Assembly (NCBI RefSeq): GCF_001280085.1
Contig: NZ_LGED01000113.1
Location: forward strand, 166,753-230,752
Direction: 5' to 3'
Source of the DNA: Saccharothrix sp. NRRL B-16348
GTDB taxonomy: Bacteria; Actinomycetota; Actinomycetes; Mycobacteriales; Pseudonocardiaceae
DNA: 64,000 bases
Both the position numbers and the translations under genes were made by a program. The notes beneath the pieces were generated by a model. The model searched no databases, had not been told where the DNA came from, and saw nothing but the letters and a program-made list of their open reading frames with translations. Positions 53,192-61,491 of the stretch are shown piece by piece. The stretch's first letter is position 1; each line of letters starts with the position of its first letter.

Positions 53192-53998
53192 ATGTGGAGC
53201 AGGAAGCGGGCGGTCATCGCCCTGTGCGCGGCGTTGGTGGGCGTCCTCGGCGTCGCGGGCGCCGTCGGGTACCTGACGTTCGTCCGGGCGCCGGTGAACC
53301 CGCCGGCCGAGGCGTGCGGCGACGCGGGCGTGCCGGGGTCCGGGCCGGTCGTCGTCGCGGCCGGGGCCAGCATGACCAGGGGCACGCTCGGCGCGGACTG
53401 GGTGGGAGCGCTGCGGGACCGGGGCCACCGGGTGGTCAACGCGGGCGTCAACGGCCACACCACCGCCGACCTGCTCGCCAGGGTCGACGCCGACGTCGTG
53501 GCGTGCCGGCCCGACGCGGTCACGCTGCTGATCGGCACCAACGACGTGCGCGGCGACGTGCCGCTCGCCGAGTACCGGGACAACCTCGGCGCGATCGTGG
53601 CGCGGGTGCGGGCGGGGACGACCGCCAGGATCGCGCTGTTCTCGTTGCCGCCGCTGGGCGAGGACCTGGACGGCGACCTGAACGTGAAGCTGCGCGCCTA
53701 CAACGCGGCGATCGAGGAGACGGCGACGGAGACCGGTGCGTCCTACCTGCCCGTGCACGAGCGGATGGTGGACGTGCTCCGAGAGGAGGGCGGCGAGCCG
53801 ACGCCGTTCGGGTTCGACTTCGGGGTGGCCTACCTGGCGGCGGCCGAGCACTACCTGCTCGGGCGCGAGTGGGACGAGGTGGCGCGCGGCAACGGCCTGC
53901 GCCTGCTGGTGGACCACATCCACCTCGGTGACCGCGGCGGCGCCATCGTCGCCGACCTGGTCGACGCCTGGCTGTCCACACCGGACCCCGGCCGGTAG
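53192..53998 (+). CDS. Secreted or membrane-anchored SGNH/GDSL hydrolase
   Basis: A 268-residue protein with an N-terminal signal or anchor helix (~7-30) and SGNH blocks: nucleophile Ser in VAAGASMT (block I), Gly/Asn in NAGVNGHT (block II), Asn in LIGTNDV (block III) and Asp/His in DHIHLGDRGG (block V). It hydrolyses esters, possibly lipids or acetyl groups, outside the cell. Probable target of the divergent TetR. Confidence 0.88.
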   Translation: MWSRKRAVIALCAALVGVLGVAGAVGYLTFVRAPVNPPAEACGDAGVPGSGPVVVAAGASMTRGTLGADWVGALRDRGHRVVNAGVNGHTTADLLARVDADVVACRPDAVTLLIGTNDVRGDVPLAEYRDNLGAIVARVRAGTTARIALFSLPPLGEDLDGDLNVKLRAYNAAIEETATETGASYLPVHERMVDVLREEGGEPTPFGFDFGVAYLAAAEHYLLGREWDEVARGNGLRLLVDHIHLGDRGGAIVADLVDAWLSTPDPGR

Positions 53999-54000
53999 GT

Positions 54001-54048
54001 CCGGTCCCCGACCCGCGCGCACGCCGGCGCACGCGGGTCGGGGACCGG
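54001..54048. terminator. Bidirectional terminator
   Basis: CCGGTCCCCGACCCGCG (54001-54017) and its complement at 54032-54048 form a perfect 17-bp stem with a 14-nt loop between the convergent hydrolase and mutarotase genes. Confidence 0.8.
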
Positions 54049-54051
54049 GGC

Positions 54052-54477
54052 TCAGGAGACGGCGCCGACCGTCAGCAGCAGGTTCGCGTAGTGCCGACCG
54101 TCGCCGGTCGCCACGCACACCGCCAGCTCCGGCGCACGGCACGCCGCGTAGAAGTCCTGCCGCGCCAACGGTTGCAACGGCAGGTCCGGGCCGAGCACGC
54201 GCGCGTAGTCGGTCCACGCGTCCGGTGTGCTCAGGTCGTCCGGCCGCATGGTGTGCACGGCCTCCACCGGGATCGCCGACAGCACCGGTTCCAGCACCTC
54301 GTCGACCGTGACGAGGCCGGGGCGCAGGTTGAGGTGGATCACCTCGGCCCGGTGGTGGACGTTGGTCCGGTGCGCGTAGTTCGAGTCCGCGATCAGGACC
54401 TTCGAGCCGTGGCCCGCCGTGGCGAGGGCGTGCAGCAGCGGCGGGTGGAGCAAGGGGTAGCGCAGCACTGGGGTCAC
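54052..54477 (-). CDS. RbsD/FucU-family sugar mutarotase
   Basis: A 141-residue RbsD/FucU protein: PPLLHALATAGHGSKVLIAD contains the conserved GHG and IADSNY; DFYAACR and VATGDGRHYANLLL at the C-terminus match the family. These enzymes interconvert sugar anomers (ribose, fucose). GTG start overlaps the stop of the GH43 gene (GTGA); a second GTG at 54468 fits family N-termini equally well. Pairing with an arabinofuranosidase suggests it acts on arabinose. Confidence 0.85.
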   Translation of the reverse strand: MTPVLRYPLLHPPLLHALATAGHGSKVLIADSNYAHRTNVHHRAEVIHLNLRPGLVTVDEVLEPVLSAIPVEAVHTMRPDDLSTPDAWTDYARVLGPDLPLQPLARQDFYAACRAPELAVCVATGDGRHYANLLLTVGAVS

Positions 54478-55934
54478 TCCAGGATGAACGTGGCGTCGGC
54501 GCGTGCGACGGTGTCGGGCGTGGTGGTCAGGTTGATGTAGGTGCCGTTGTGTCGGATGTACTGGCCGGGGAAGTTGGACGACTCGAACGACGCGGCGGAG
54601 CCGGAGGCCAGCCCGGCGCGGCGGTGGAACGACGCGTCGGCGCGGAAGACGGCGCTGCCGTCGTTGCGCTCGACCCACATCTCGTGGTTGCGGTGCCGCA
54701 GGTAGTAGCCGGGGAAGTTGGTCGACTCCAGCGACACCGTGCCGCCGCCGTTCAGGCCCGCGACGACGCGGAACTGCGAGTCGGCCAGCGGTGCGACGTT
54801 CGCCTCGACCCGGCCCCGGTACTCCCAGTGCCGGATGAACCGGTCCGGGTAGTTGTACGACTTGAGCCGCACGGGCGTGACGCCGTCGGCCACCGGAATG
54901 CCGAAGTTCGGCGTGCCGTCGGCGTTCCAGTAGACCTTCTGCACGCGGGTGCGGCGGTTCGGGTCGCGCAGCGGGTCGCCGGAGATGTCGCGGTAGTTGC
55001 GGTCGTGGTAGACGAGGATGTCGCTCTGCCCGTCCTCGGAGACGGTGAACGAGTTGTGCCCCGGGCCGTACTGGCCGGTCGCCGCGTTGCTCTCGAACAC
55101 CGGGTTGGGGCTCTTCGTCCACGACGAGGCGCTGAGCAGGTTCGCCGACGACGACGCGGTCAGCATGCCGAGGCAGTAGTTCGCGTCGGTGGCGCTGGCC
55201 GAGTAGGTGAGGAAGACCCGGCCGTTGCGCTCGATCACCGTCGGCCCTTCGGCGACCTTCACCCCGCCGCGCGTCTCCCACGCCAGCGTCGGCACGGTCA
55301 GCCTGGTCACCGTCCCCGTGATGCTCCACGGGGTGGCGCCCATGCGGGCGAGGTAGAGGTTCGAGTTCGTGGCGATGCCCGGCTCGGACTGCGCCCAGGT
55401 CAGGTAGCGCACGCCGTTGACGACGAAGGTCGACATGTCCAGGGAGAAGGTGTCCCACGGGACGTTGACCTTGCCCCGCTCGGTCCACGTGCCGGTCAGC
55501 GGGTTGGCGCTGCTGTTCTCCAGCACGTAGGGGCGGATCCGCCAGATGTCGTCGGTGCGGCCGGCGGCGAAGTAGACGTACCACTTGCCGTTGACGAAGT
55601 GGATCTCCGGCGCCCAGATGTGCGCGCCCATCTCGCCCGACGAGTGCTTGCGCCAGATCACCGACTCCGGGGCGGTGGCCAGGCCCTGGATCGTGGTCGC
55701 GCGGCGCAGGACGATCCGGTCGTACTCCGGCGCGGTCGCGGTGAAGTAGTAGTAGCCGTCGGTGTGCTTGAAGATGTGCGGGTCGGCCCGCTGGTTCGCG
55801 AGCGGGTTCGTGTGCTGCACGGCCGGCGAGGCGTGCGCGGCGGGCGTCACCACCAGCCCCGCGAGCGCGGTCACGGCCACCACCGCGACCACCGCCAGCC
55901 TGCGGGCAATCCACCGGGGAACGGCACTGTTCAT
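54474..55934 (-). CDS. Secreted GH43 alpha-L-arabinofuranosidase with CBM42 (AbfB) domain
   Basis: A 486-residue secreted enzyme. Signal peptide 1-~36 (cut near AHASPA). The GH43 five-bladed propeller (~40-340) begins with RADPHIFKHTDGYYYF, which holds the general-base Asp; the pKa-modulating Asp is in FSLDMSTF and the acid Glu in KVAEGPTV. Residues ~350-486 are an AbfB/CBM42 beta-trefoil that binds arabinose side chains (FIRHWEYRG, YYLRHRNHEMWV, YIRHNGTYI). Two TGTTAnCGnTAACA operators lie upstream. Coupled to the mutarotase gene. Confidence 0.93.
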   Translation of the reverse strand: MNSAVPRWIARRLAVVAVVAVTALAGLVVTPAAHASPAVQHTNPLANQRADPHIFKHTDGYYYFTATAPEYDRIVLRRATTIQGLATAPESVIWRKHSSGEMGAHIWAPEIHFVNGKWYVYFAAGRTDDIWRIRPYVLENSSANPLTGTWTERGKVNVPWDTFSLDMSTFVVNGVRYLTWAQSEPGIATNSNLYLARMGATPWSITGTVTRLTVPTLAWETRGGVKVAEGPTVIERNGRVFLTYSASATDANYCLGMLTASSSANLLSASSWTKSPNPVFESNAATGQYGPGHNSFTVSEDGQSDILVYHDRNYRDISGDPLRDPNRRTRVQKVYWNADGTPNFGIPVADGVTPVRLKSYNYPDRFIRHWEYRGRVEANVAPLADSQFRVVAGLNGGGTVSLESTNFPGYYLRHRNHEMWVERNDGSAVFRADASFHRRAGLASGSAASFESSNFPGQYIRHNGTYINLTTTPDTVARADATFILE

Positions 55935-55974
55935 CGGTTCCACTCCATCGTGGCGCGTCGGGATGCGAGGTGCG

Positions 55975-56134
55975 GCGCTGTTAACGCTAACAGCGCAGGT
56001 CCGCACGCCTCAATACCCCTTTACGAGACGATTGAGGACCGAGTGGCCGCAACCCGCCGGTCGCCCCACAAACGCCTGTCCTGACAGCCGGCCGCCGAAG
56101 CGATCCGTGCCCAGGGCTGGTGTTAGCGATAACA
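55975..56134. promoter_or_regulatory. Two LacI-type operators upstream of GH43-CBM42 gene
   Basis: TGTTAACGCTAACA at 55979-55992 lies in a longer perfect dyad (arms GCGCTGTTA and TAACAGCGC, 55975-55996). TGTTAGCGATAACA is at 56121-56134. Both match sites C and D at 58756-58813. The first is 41 nt upstream of the start codon, where a repressor would block transcription. Confidence 0.75.
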
Positions 56135-56232
56135 TTGCGCTACCTTTTCCGGCACACCGCACGCTCGACCCCCCGAACTTGCCGGGTGGACGGACGCGAC
56201 TCTCCCCCCGTCCGCCCACCCGGCCACCAACT

Positions 56233-56805
56233 TCAGCCGGCGTCCCGGCCCAGCTCGTCGACGATCCGCTCGAGCTGCGCGGCCCGTGCGGCCGGCGTCC
56301 TGGCCTTCATCAGCCGGAGGAACAACGCGTACTGCCGCGTCCGGTCCAGCAGCTCGAACCGCTCCCGCGCGCGGTCGTCGGCGGCCAGCGCCCCGGCCAG
56401 GTCGGGCGGCACGGTGGCGTCGCGCTGCCGCTGGTAGGCCGCGTCCCACCGGCCGTCGGCCCGGGCGGCCTCGATCGCGGCGAACCCGGCGTCCCGCATC
56501 CGCCCGGCGGCGATGAGCGCCTCCGCCTTCTCGACGTTGACCCGCGACCACGAGCTGCCCGCCCGGCGCGGCGAGTACCGCTGCAGGTAGTGGTCGGCGT
56601 CGAAGCCCTTGCGGTGGCTGTCGATCCACCCGTGGCACAGGGCGACGTCGAGGGCGTCGGCGATGGTGACCGACGTCCGCGCCGACCCCTTCTTGGCGAT
56701 CTTGAGCCAGACGCCGTCACTCGTGCCGTGGTGCTCGGCCAGCCACGACTCCCACTCGGCGGCGTCGGCGAAGGCGAGGGCGTGGGTGTCGGTGAGCGCG
56801 TTCAT
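56233..56805 (-). CDS. YdeI/OmpD-associated family protein
   Basis: A 190-residue protein of the YdeI family: FADAAEWESWLAEHHGTSDG, VWLKIAKKGS, IADALDVALCHGWIDSHRKG and YSPRRAGSSWSRVN are hallmark segments. Family role is unclear, with links to osmotic or peptide stress in Bacillus. An in-frame ATG 30 nt upstream is an alternative start; it overlaps the inverted repeat at 56825-56849. Confidence 0.87.
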   Translation of the reverse strand: MNALTDTHALAFADAAEWESWLAEHHGTSDGVWLKIAKKGSARTSVTIADALDVALCHGWIDSHRKGFDADHYLQRYSPRRAGSSWSRVNVEKAEALIAAGRMRDAGFAAIEAARADGRWDAAYQRQRDATVPPDLAGALAADDRARERFELLDRTRQYALFLRLMKARTPAARAAQLERIVDELGRDAG

Positions 56806-56824
56806 GTCCCCATGGTGCGCGGTC

Positions 56825-56849
56825 AAAGTGCTCATCGAGTGAGCACTTT
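56825..56849. promoter_or_regulatory. Inverted repeat upstream of YdeI-family gene
   Basis: AAAGTGCTCA (56825-56834) and TGAGCACTTT (56840-56849) flank a 5-bp centre. The perfect 10-bp dyad lies 20 nt before the chosen start and 9 nt after the stop of the next gene, so it may be an operator or a weak terminator. Confidence 0.5.
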
Positions 56850-56857
56850 TCGCAGAC

Positions 56858-57151
56858 TCAGGCTTCGGACTCACGCCGTTCCACCATCGTGTCGGGCGCG
56901 GACTCCGGGATCTCGGTCCGCACGTCGGAGTCGCGCAGCACCTCGCGCGCCTGGGCCTCCGGGTCGGCGCTGCCGGTCCGGAGTTCCTCGGGCAGCAGGT
57001 TCGCCCTGGTCCGCGAGCGCCGGTCGACGTCGTTGCGCTGGTCGAACACCCGCGGCCGGTCGAGGTCGTGCTCACGCCTGACGCGCGCCTCCTCGGCCGC
57101 CGACAGCTCCGTCGCGCCCAGATCCAGCGGTTCCTGGTCCGTCATGGCCAT
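56858..57151 (-). CDS. Charged hypothetical protein
   Basis: A 97-residue charged protein (REHDLDRPRVFDQRNDVDRR, then SRTRANLLPEELRTG) with no recognised family. Start ATG with TTGGGG 6 nt upstream; another ATG is 6 nt downstream. Composition suggests a helical or partly disordered protein. Confidence 0.55.
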   Translation of the reverse strand: MAMTDQEPLDLGATELSAAEEARVRREHDLDRPRVFDQRNDVDRRSRTRANLLPEELRTGSADPEAQAREVLRDSDVRTEIPESAPDTMVERRESEA

Positions 57152-57189
57152 GCCATACCCCAACGGCCGCCGGTTGACGCACGCGCCGG

Positions 57190-57756
57190 TCAGGGGGTGG
57201 CGCGGACCCGGCTGTGGTGCCGGCGGGCCTTCAGGCGGTTGCCGCAGCCCGTCATCGAGCACCACAGCCGCCTGCCGGTGCGCGAGACGTCCTGGAAGTG
57301 CAGGACGCACTCCGGGTTCGCGCACTTGCGGACGCGGTCCGGGGCCGCCTCGCGCAGCACGACGAAGTCGCGCAGGCACGCCCAGGCCGCACGCCACCGC
57401 GGGTCGGGGACGTCGTCGTGCTCGACCCGGCCGCGCTCGTCGACCGCCAACCGCAACCGGCCGTGGTCCAGCAGGGCGTTGAGGGCGGCGTGGTCGGCCG
57501 GGTCCGCGATCACGGCGGCCACCGCGTCACGGGCCTCGCGCAGGGGCCGCCGCGGCACCGGCCGGACGGAGGCCAGCTCCCGGTCCGCGAGCCAGGCCGC
57601 GGTGAGGTCCTCGTGGTCGAGCAGGTCGTAGGCGACACCGCCGACCACCCACCGGGTGTTCAGCAGGTCGATGCCCAGGGGTTGGTCCACCAGCGGACGC
57701 GCGGGCCAGCCCTTGGCCAGCAGCGCGCCGGCCACGGCGTCATCGGCACCGAGCAC
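57190..57756 (-). CDS. CGNR zinc-finger protein
   Basis: A 188-residue protein. The C-terminal CGNR zinc finger reads RVRKCANPECVLHFQDVSR with CSMTGCGNRLKARRH, four Cys. The N-terminal ABATE domain includes GIDLLNTRWV and RELR-like blocks. Such proteins are putative transcription regulators. The GTG at 57756 has GGGGAGG 8 nt upstream; a GTG 9 nt earlier is possible. Divergent from the alpha/beta hydrolase gene, its possible target. Confidence 0.86.
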   Translation of the reverse strand: MLGADDAVAGALLAKGWPARPLVDQPLGIDLLNTRWVVGGVAYDLLDHEDLTAAWLADRELASVRPVPRRPLREARDAVAAVIADPADHAALNALLDHGRLRLAVDERGRVEHDDVPDPRWRAAWACLRDFVVLREAAPDRVRKCANPECVLHFQDVSRTGRRLWCSMTGCGNRLKARRHHSRVRATP

Positions 57757-57884
57757 GGCGCACACCTCCCCGTCTAACCGTTGAGAGTCGCTTGACAGGT
57801 TAACACCCGCCTGCTTGTCTGAGCGGGTCACCTAACCGTTCAAAGGTCTTAGAACAGTTAGACACCTCAGATCAGGAGAACCCG

Positions 57885-58745
57885 ATGACGACCTCGTACC
57901 GGTACGCCGACATCAACGGGCAGCGCGTGTTCTACCGGGAGGCGGGCCACGCCGACGCCCCCGTCCTGGTGCTGCTGCACGGTTTCCCCACCAGCTCGCA
58001 CATGTTCCGCGAGCTGATCCCCCGACTCGCCGACCGCTACCGCGTGATCGCGCCGGACCACGTCGGCTTCGGCCACAGCGCCGCGCCGTCGGTCGAGGAG
58101 TTCGACTACACGTTCGACGCGCTCACCGACATCACCCTCGGGCTGCTGGACCACCTCGGCGTGCGGCGGCACGCGCTGTACATCCAGGACTACGGCGCGC
58201 CCATCGGCCTCAAGATCGCGTCACGCCACCCCGAACGCGTCACGGCCATCGTCACGCAGTCCGGCAACGCGTACACCGAGGGCTTCACCCCGTTCTGGGA
58301 GCCGCTGTTCGCCTACGCCACGAACCCCGGCCCCGACACCGAACCGGCGGTGCGCGCCCTGCTCACCCCGGACGCGACCCGCTGGCAGTACACCCACGGC
58401 GTCAAGGACCCGAGCCGGATCAGCCCGGACACCTGGGCGCACGACCAGGCCCTGCTCGACCGGCCCGGCAACGCCGAGGTGCAGCTGGCCCTGTTCCGCG
58501 ACTACCGCCACAACCTCGACGCGTACCCGGCGTTCCAGCGGTACTTCCGCGAGACGCGGGTGCCGCTGCTCGCGGTGTGGGGCCGCCACGACGAGATCTT
58601 CGGCCCGGACGGCGCCCTGGCCTACCGGCGCGACCTGCCCGACGCCGAGGTCCACCTGCTCGACGCGGGCCACTTCGCGCTGGAGGACCAGCTCGACACC
58701 ATCACCGGCTATATCCGCGGTTTCCTCGGCCGGGTCCTGGGCTGA
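57885..58745 (+). CDS. Alpha/beta hydrolase with Asp nucleophile (dehalogenase/epoxide hydrolase-like)
   Basis: A 286-residue hydrolase: HGFPTSSHMFRELI oxyanion loop, nucleophile Asp in IQDYGAPIG, acid Asp in WGRHDEIF and His in DAGHFALED. An Asp at the nucleophile elbow is typical of haloalkane dehalogenases and epoxide hydrolases. Two GTTAG-rich repeats (CTAACCGTT at 57774 and 57832) lie in the divergent promoter and may bind the CGNR protein. Confidence 0.88.
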   Translation: MTTSYRYADINGQRVFYREAGHADAPVLVLLHGFPTSSHMFRELIPRLADRYRVIAPDHVGFGHSAAPSVEEFDYTFDALTDITLGLLDHLGVRRHALYIQDYGAPIGLKIASRHPERVTAIVTQSGNAYTEGFTPFWEPLFAYATNPGPDTEPAVRALLTPDATRWQYTHGVKDPSRISPDTWAHDQALLDRPGNAEVQLALFRDYRHNLDAYPAFQRYFRETRVPLLAVWGRHDEIFGPDGALAYRRDLPDAEVHLLDAGHFALEDQLDTITGYIRGFLGRVLG

Positions 58746-58754
58746 TCAGCCGAT

Positions 58755-58820
58755 TTGTGAGCGCTAACAAGAGGAGGCGCACCACGTTCGCAGCCTGCCT
58801 GTTAGCGGTAACAGGCAGGC
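58755..58820. promoter_or_regulatory. Two LacI-type operators upstream of endo-arabinanase gene
   Basis: TTGTGAGCGCTAACAA (58755-58770) resembles the lac operator half-sites. GCCTGCCTGTTA (58793-58804) and TAACAGGCAGGC (58809-58820) form a 12-bp perfect dyad around GCGG and include TGTTAGCGGTAACA. They match the sites near the GH43-CBM42 gene. Confidence 0.75.
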
Positions 58821-59047
58821 TTGCCCGCCTCGACGGGGCTGCGCTACGGTGCCGGAAGCGCTCCCAGTCCGGCTGACCCGGCAGGCGACCGGAGGCGCGT
58901 CACGATTCCTGCTCGCAAGGAGGCGACGCATGAGTCCGCGCAGGCTTGCCGCTGCCGGGTCGAGACGCCGAGCCTCCCGCTGCGAGTAGTCCATTCAGGA
59001 CACCCACGCCGCCGCGTCCAGTCCACTCCCGAGAGATCGAGGAAACC

Positions 59048-60019
59048 GTGGCTGCATCGAGGAAACGCGCTCTCGCCACCCTCTTCACCGCGCTGGCCAT
59101 GACCAGCGTGTCCGTCGTCGTCGCACCGCAGGCGTCGGCCTACCCGGGGCCGGGCGTGGTCACCGGCGACATCCGGGTGCACGACCCGAGCGTCGTCAAG
59201 AGGCCCGACGGCAGTTACCTGGTCGCGCACACCGCGGACGGCATCGGCCTGAAGACCTCCACCGACCGCACCGCCTTCCGCAACGCGGGGGCCGTCTTCC
59301 CCAACGGCGCCTCCTGGACCACCACCTACACCAACGGCAGCCGCAACCTCTGGGCGCCGGACATCTCCTACCGCAACGGCCAGTACTGGCTGTACTACTC
59401 GGCCTCGTCGTTCGGCTCCAACCGGTCGGCGATCTTCCTGGCCACCAGCCCCAGCGGCAACGCGGGCACGTGGACGCACCGCGGTCTGGTGATCGAGTCG
59501 CGCACCAGCGACAACTTCAACGCCATCGACCCGGACCTCGTCGTGGACGACCAGGGCCGCTGGTGGCTGAGCTTCGGCTCGTTCTGGTCCGGCCTCAAGA
59601 TGATCGCGCTCAACCCGTCCACGGGACTGCGCTCCGACGCCTCGATCCGCGCCATCGCCGGCCGCAACGGCGGCCCGATCGAGGCGCCGAACATCGTCAA
59701 GCGCGGCTCCTACTACTACCTGTTCGTGTCGTTCGACTACTGCTGCCGGGGCGCGCAGAGCACCTACCGGATCATGGTCGGCCGGTCGACCAGCGTCACC
59801 GGCCCCTACGTGGCGCGCAACGGCACGGCCATGACCTCCGGCGGCGGCACGGAGATCCTCGCCGGCCAGGGCAGCATCCACGGCACCGGGCACCAGGACG
59901 TGTTCTCGGACGTCGACAGCGACATCCTCGTCTACCACTACTACGGTGATGACGGCGCGTCCCGCCTGGGCATCAACCTGCTCGCCTTCGACTCCGCAGG
60001 GTGGCCGTACGTCCGATGA
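59048..60019 (+). CDS. Secreted GH43 endo-alpha-1,5-L-arabinanase
   Basis: A 323-residue secreted GH43 enzyme. Signal peptide 1-~33 (cut near ASAYP). The propeller begins VHDPSVVKRPDGSY (general-base Asp), then NLWAPDISY, IDPDLVVDDQGRWWLSFGSF (pKa Asp) and GPIEAPNIV (acid Glu). The pattern fits endo-arabinanases such as AbnA/ArbA. GTG start with GAGGAAACC upstream. Works with the arabinofuranosidase upstream to debranch and cleave arabinan. Confidence 0.92.
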   Translation: MAASRKRALATLFTALAMTSVSVVVAPQASAYPGPGVVTGDIRVHDPSVVKRPDGSYLVAHTADGIGLKTSTDRTAFRNAGAVFPNGASWTTTYTNGSRNLWAPDISYRNGQYWLYYSASSFGSNRSAIFLATSPSGNAGTWTHRGLVIESRTSDNFNAIDPDLVVDDQGRWWLSFGSFWSGLKMIALNPSTGLRSDASIRAIAGRNGGPIEAPNIVKRGSYYYLFVSFDYCCRGAQSTYRIMVGRSTSVTGPYVARNGTAMTSGGGTEILAGQGSIHGTGHQDVFSDVDSDILVYHYYGDDGASRLGINLLAFDSAGWPYVR

Positions 60020-60123
60020 GCACCGACCGGTTGTCCACCACCGTCCGCCGCGGCTCGCGGTGGGCGGTGGTGGCGGCCGGTACCGGCGACCGATCGGCGG
60101 CGGCACGGCTGCCAAAGTGGGCA

Positions 60124-60169
60124 TTGACGTTGGCGCAACGTGCTCGTAGCCTCCCGGAAAGCGCTTTCC
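60124..60169 (+). promoter_or_regulatory. Promoter and two operators of the sugar ABC operon
   Basis: TTGACG (60124-60129), 17-bp spacer, TAGCCT (60147-60152). A perfect dyad ACGTTGGCGCAACGT (60127-60141) covers the -35 and spacer; GGAAAGCGCTTTCC (60156-60169), a perfect 14-bp LacI/CcpA-like site, lies at the start of transcription. Repression by one or two regulators is likely. Confidence 0.75.
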
Positions 60170-60222
60170 CCGCTGCACCGCGCGTGGCGCCGGGAAGCGG
60201 TCGAGACCGGAGGGTTTTTCGA

Positions 60223-61491
60223 ATGGCTGCACTGAAACGTTTCAGAGTCCTGGCGACGTCGATGGTCGCGCTGCTGGCCGTCGCCTGCGGCAGCAGTGGC
60301 GGCAGCGGCGACGAGACCCAGGCCGGTCCCGCCACGCTGCGCTTCTCGTGGTGGGGGAACGCCGAGCGCGCCGAGTTGATGCAGAAGGCCATCGACCTCT
60401 TCCAGAGCAAGAACCCCGAGATCAAGGTGACGCCGAGCTTCCAGGAGTTCGAGGCGTACTGGCAGAAGATGGCCACCGAGACCGCGGGCGGCAACGCGCC
60501 CGACGTGCTGCAGATGGACTTCGCCTACATCCGCGAGTACTCGGACCGCAACGCGCTCTACGACCTGAAGAAGCAGGACGGCAAGAACCTCGAACTCGGG
60601 GACCTGCTCGAAGGGCTCAAGGGCGCGGGCGAGATCGACGGCAAGCTGTACGGCGTGCCGACGGGCGGCAACACGTGGGGCTACATCTACGACCCCGCGT
60701 TGTTCGCCCAGGCCGGCGTCGCGGAGCCGAAGGAGGGCTGGACCTGGGACGACTACCGCGCCACCCTCAAGACGATCGCGGACAAGACCGGGGTCTCCGG
60801 CGGCGGCAACTACGTCGGCAGCTACTACAACCTGGAGCTCCAGCTGCGCCAGGAAGGCGGGCTGCTCTACACCGAGGACGGCAAGCTCGGCTTCGACAAG
60901 GCGCGGTTGAAGGAGTTCATGGCGGAGGGCAAGGCGCTGGCGGACGGCAAGACCGTGCTGCCGATCGAGAAGGGCGTGCAGATCAAGCCCGCGTTCGCGC
61001 TGGAGCAGAAGCTCGTCGCGGGCGACCTCGGCTGGGACAACTTCATGTCCCGCTACGCGAAGGCCAACCCCGGTCTGAAGCTGGGGCCGGTGCCGACCGA
61101 CAAGGCGGGCACGTCCGGGCAGTACCTGAAGCCGTCGATGCTGCTGAGCGTGTCGCAGAAGACCGAGCACCCGGCGGCGGCGGCCAAGCTGGTGTCGTTC
61201 ATGGTCAACGACCCGGAGGTCGGCAAGATCTTCGGCGCGAACCGGGGCCTGCCGCCGACGAACGCGCAGCGCGCCGCGGCCCAGCTCGAAGGCCCGCTGG
61301 CCGCCGTGGCGGCGTACGAGGACGACTTGAAGGACAAGTTCGGCAAGACGCCTCCCGCGCCGCCCAAGGGCGCCGGCACGTTGGAGCAGGCGTTCATCCG
61401 GATCACCGAGGAACTCCAGTACGGCCGCATCTCCGTGGACGAGGCGGTCGACCAGTTCTTCACCGAGGCGGAAGAGACCCTCGGGTCGTGA
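60223..61491 (+). CDS. Sugar ABC transporter substrate-binding lipoprotein
   Basis: A 422-residue family-1 solute-binding protein. Lipobox AVAC at residues ~17-20 marks a lipoprotein; FSWWGNAERAELMQKAIDLF and DVLQMDFAYI, then YGVPTGGNTWGYIYD are typical of carbohydrate binders. ATG preceded by GGAGGG. A perfect palindrome CTGAAACGTTTCAG (60232-60245) is inside the first codons and may be an additional operator. First gene of the ABC operon. Confidence 0.93.
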   Translation: MAALKRFRVLATSMVALLAVACGSSGGSGDETQAGPATLRFSWWGNAERAELMQKAIDLFQSKNPEIKVTPSFQEFEAYWQKMATETAGGNAPDVLQMDFAYIREYSDRNALYDLKKQDGKNLELGDLLEGLKGAGEIDGKLYGVPTGGNTWGYIYDPALFAQAGVAEPKEGWTWDDYRATLKTIADKTGVSGGGNYVGSYYNLELQLRQEGGLLYTEDGKLGFDKARLKEFMAEGKALADGKTVLPIEKGVQIKPAFALEQKLVAGDLGWDNFMSRYAKANPGLKLGPVPTDKAGTSGQYLKPSMLLSVSQKTEHPAAAAKLVSFMVNDPEVGKIFGANRGLPPTNAQRAAAQLEGPLAAVAAYEDDLKDKFGKTPPAPPKGAGTLEQAFIRITEELQYGRISVDEAVDQFFTEAEETLGS

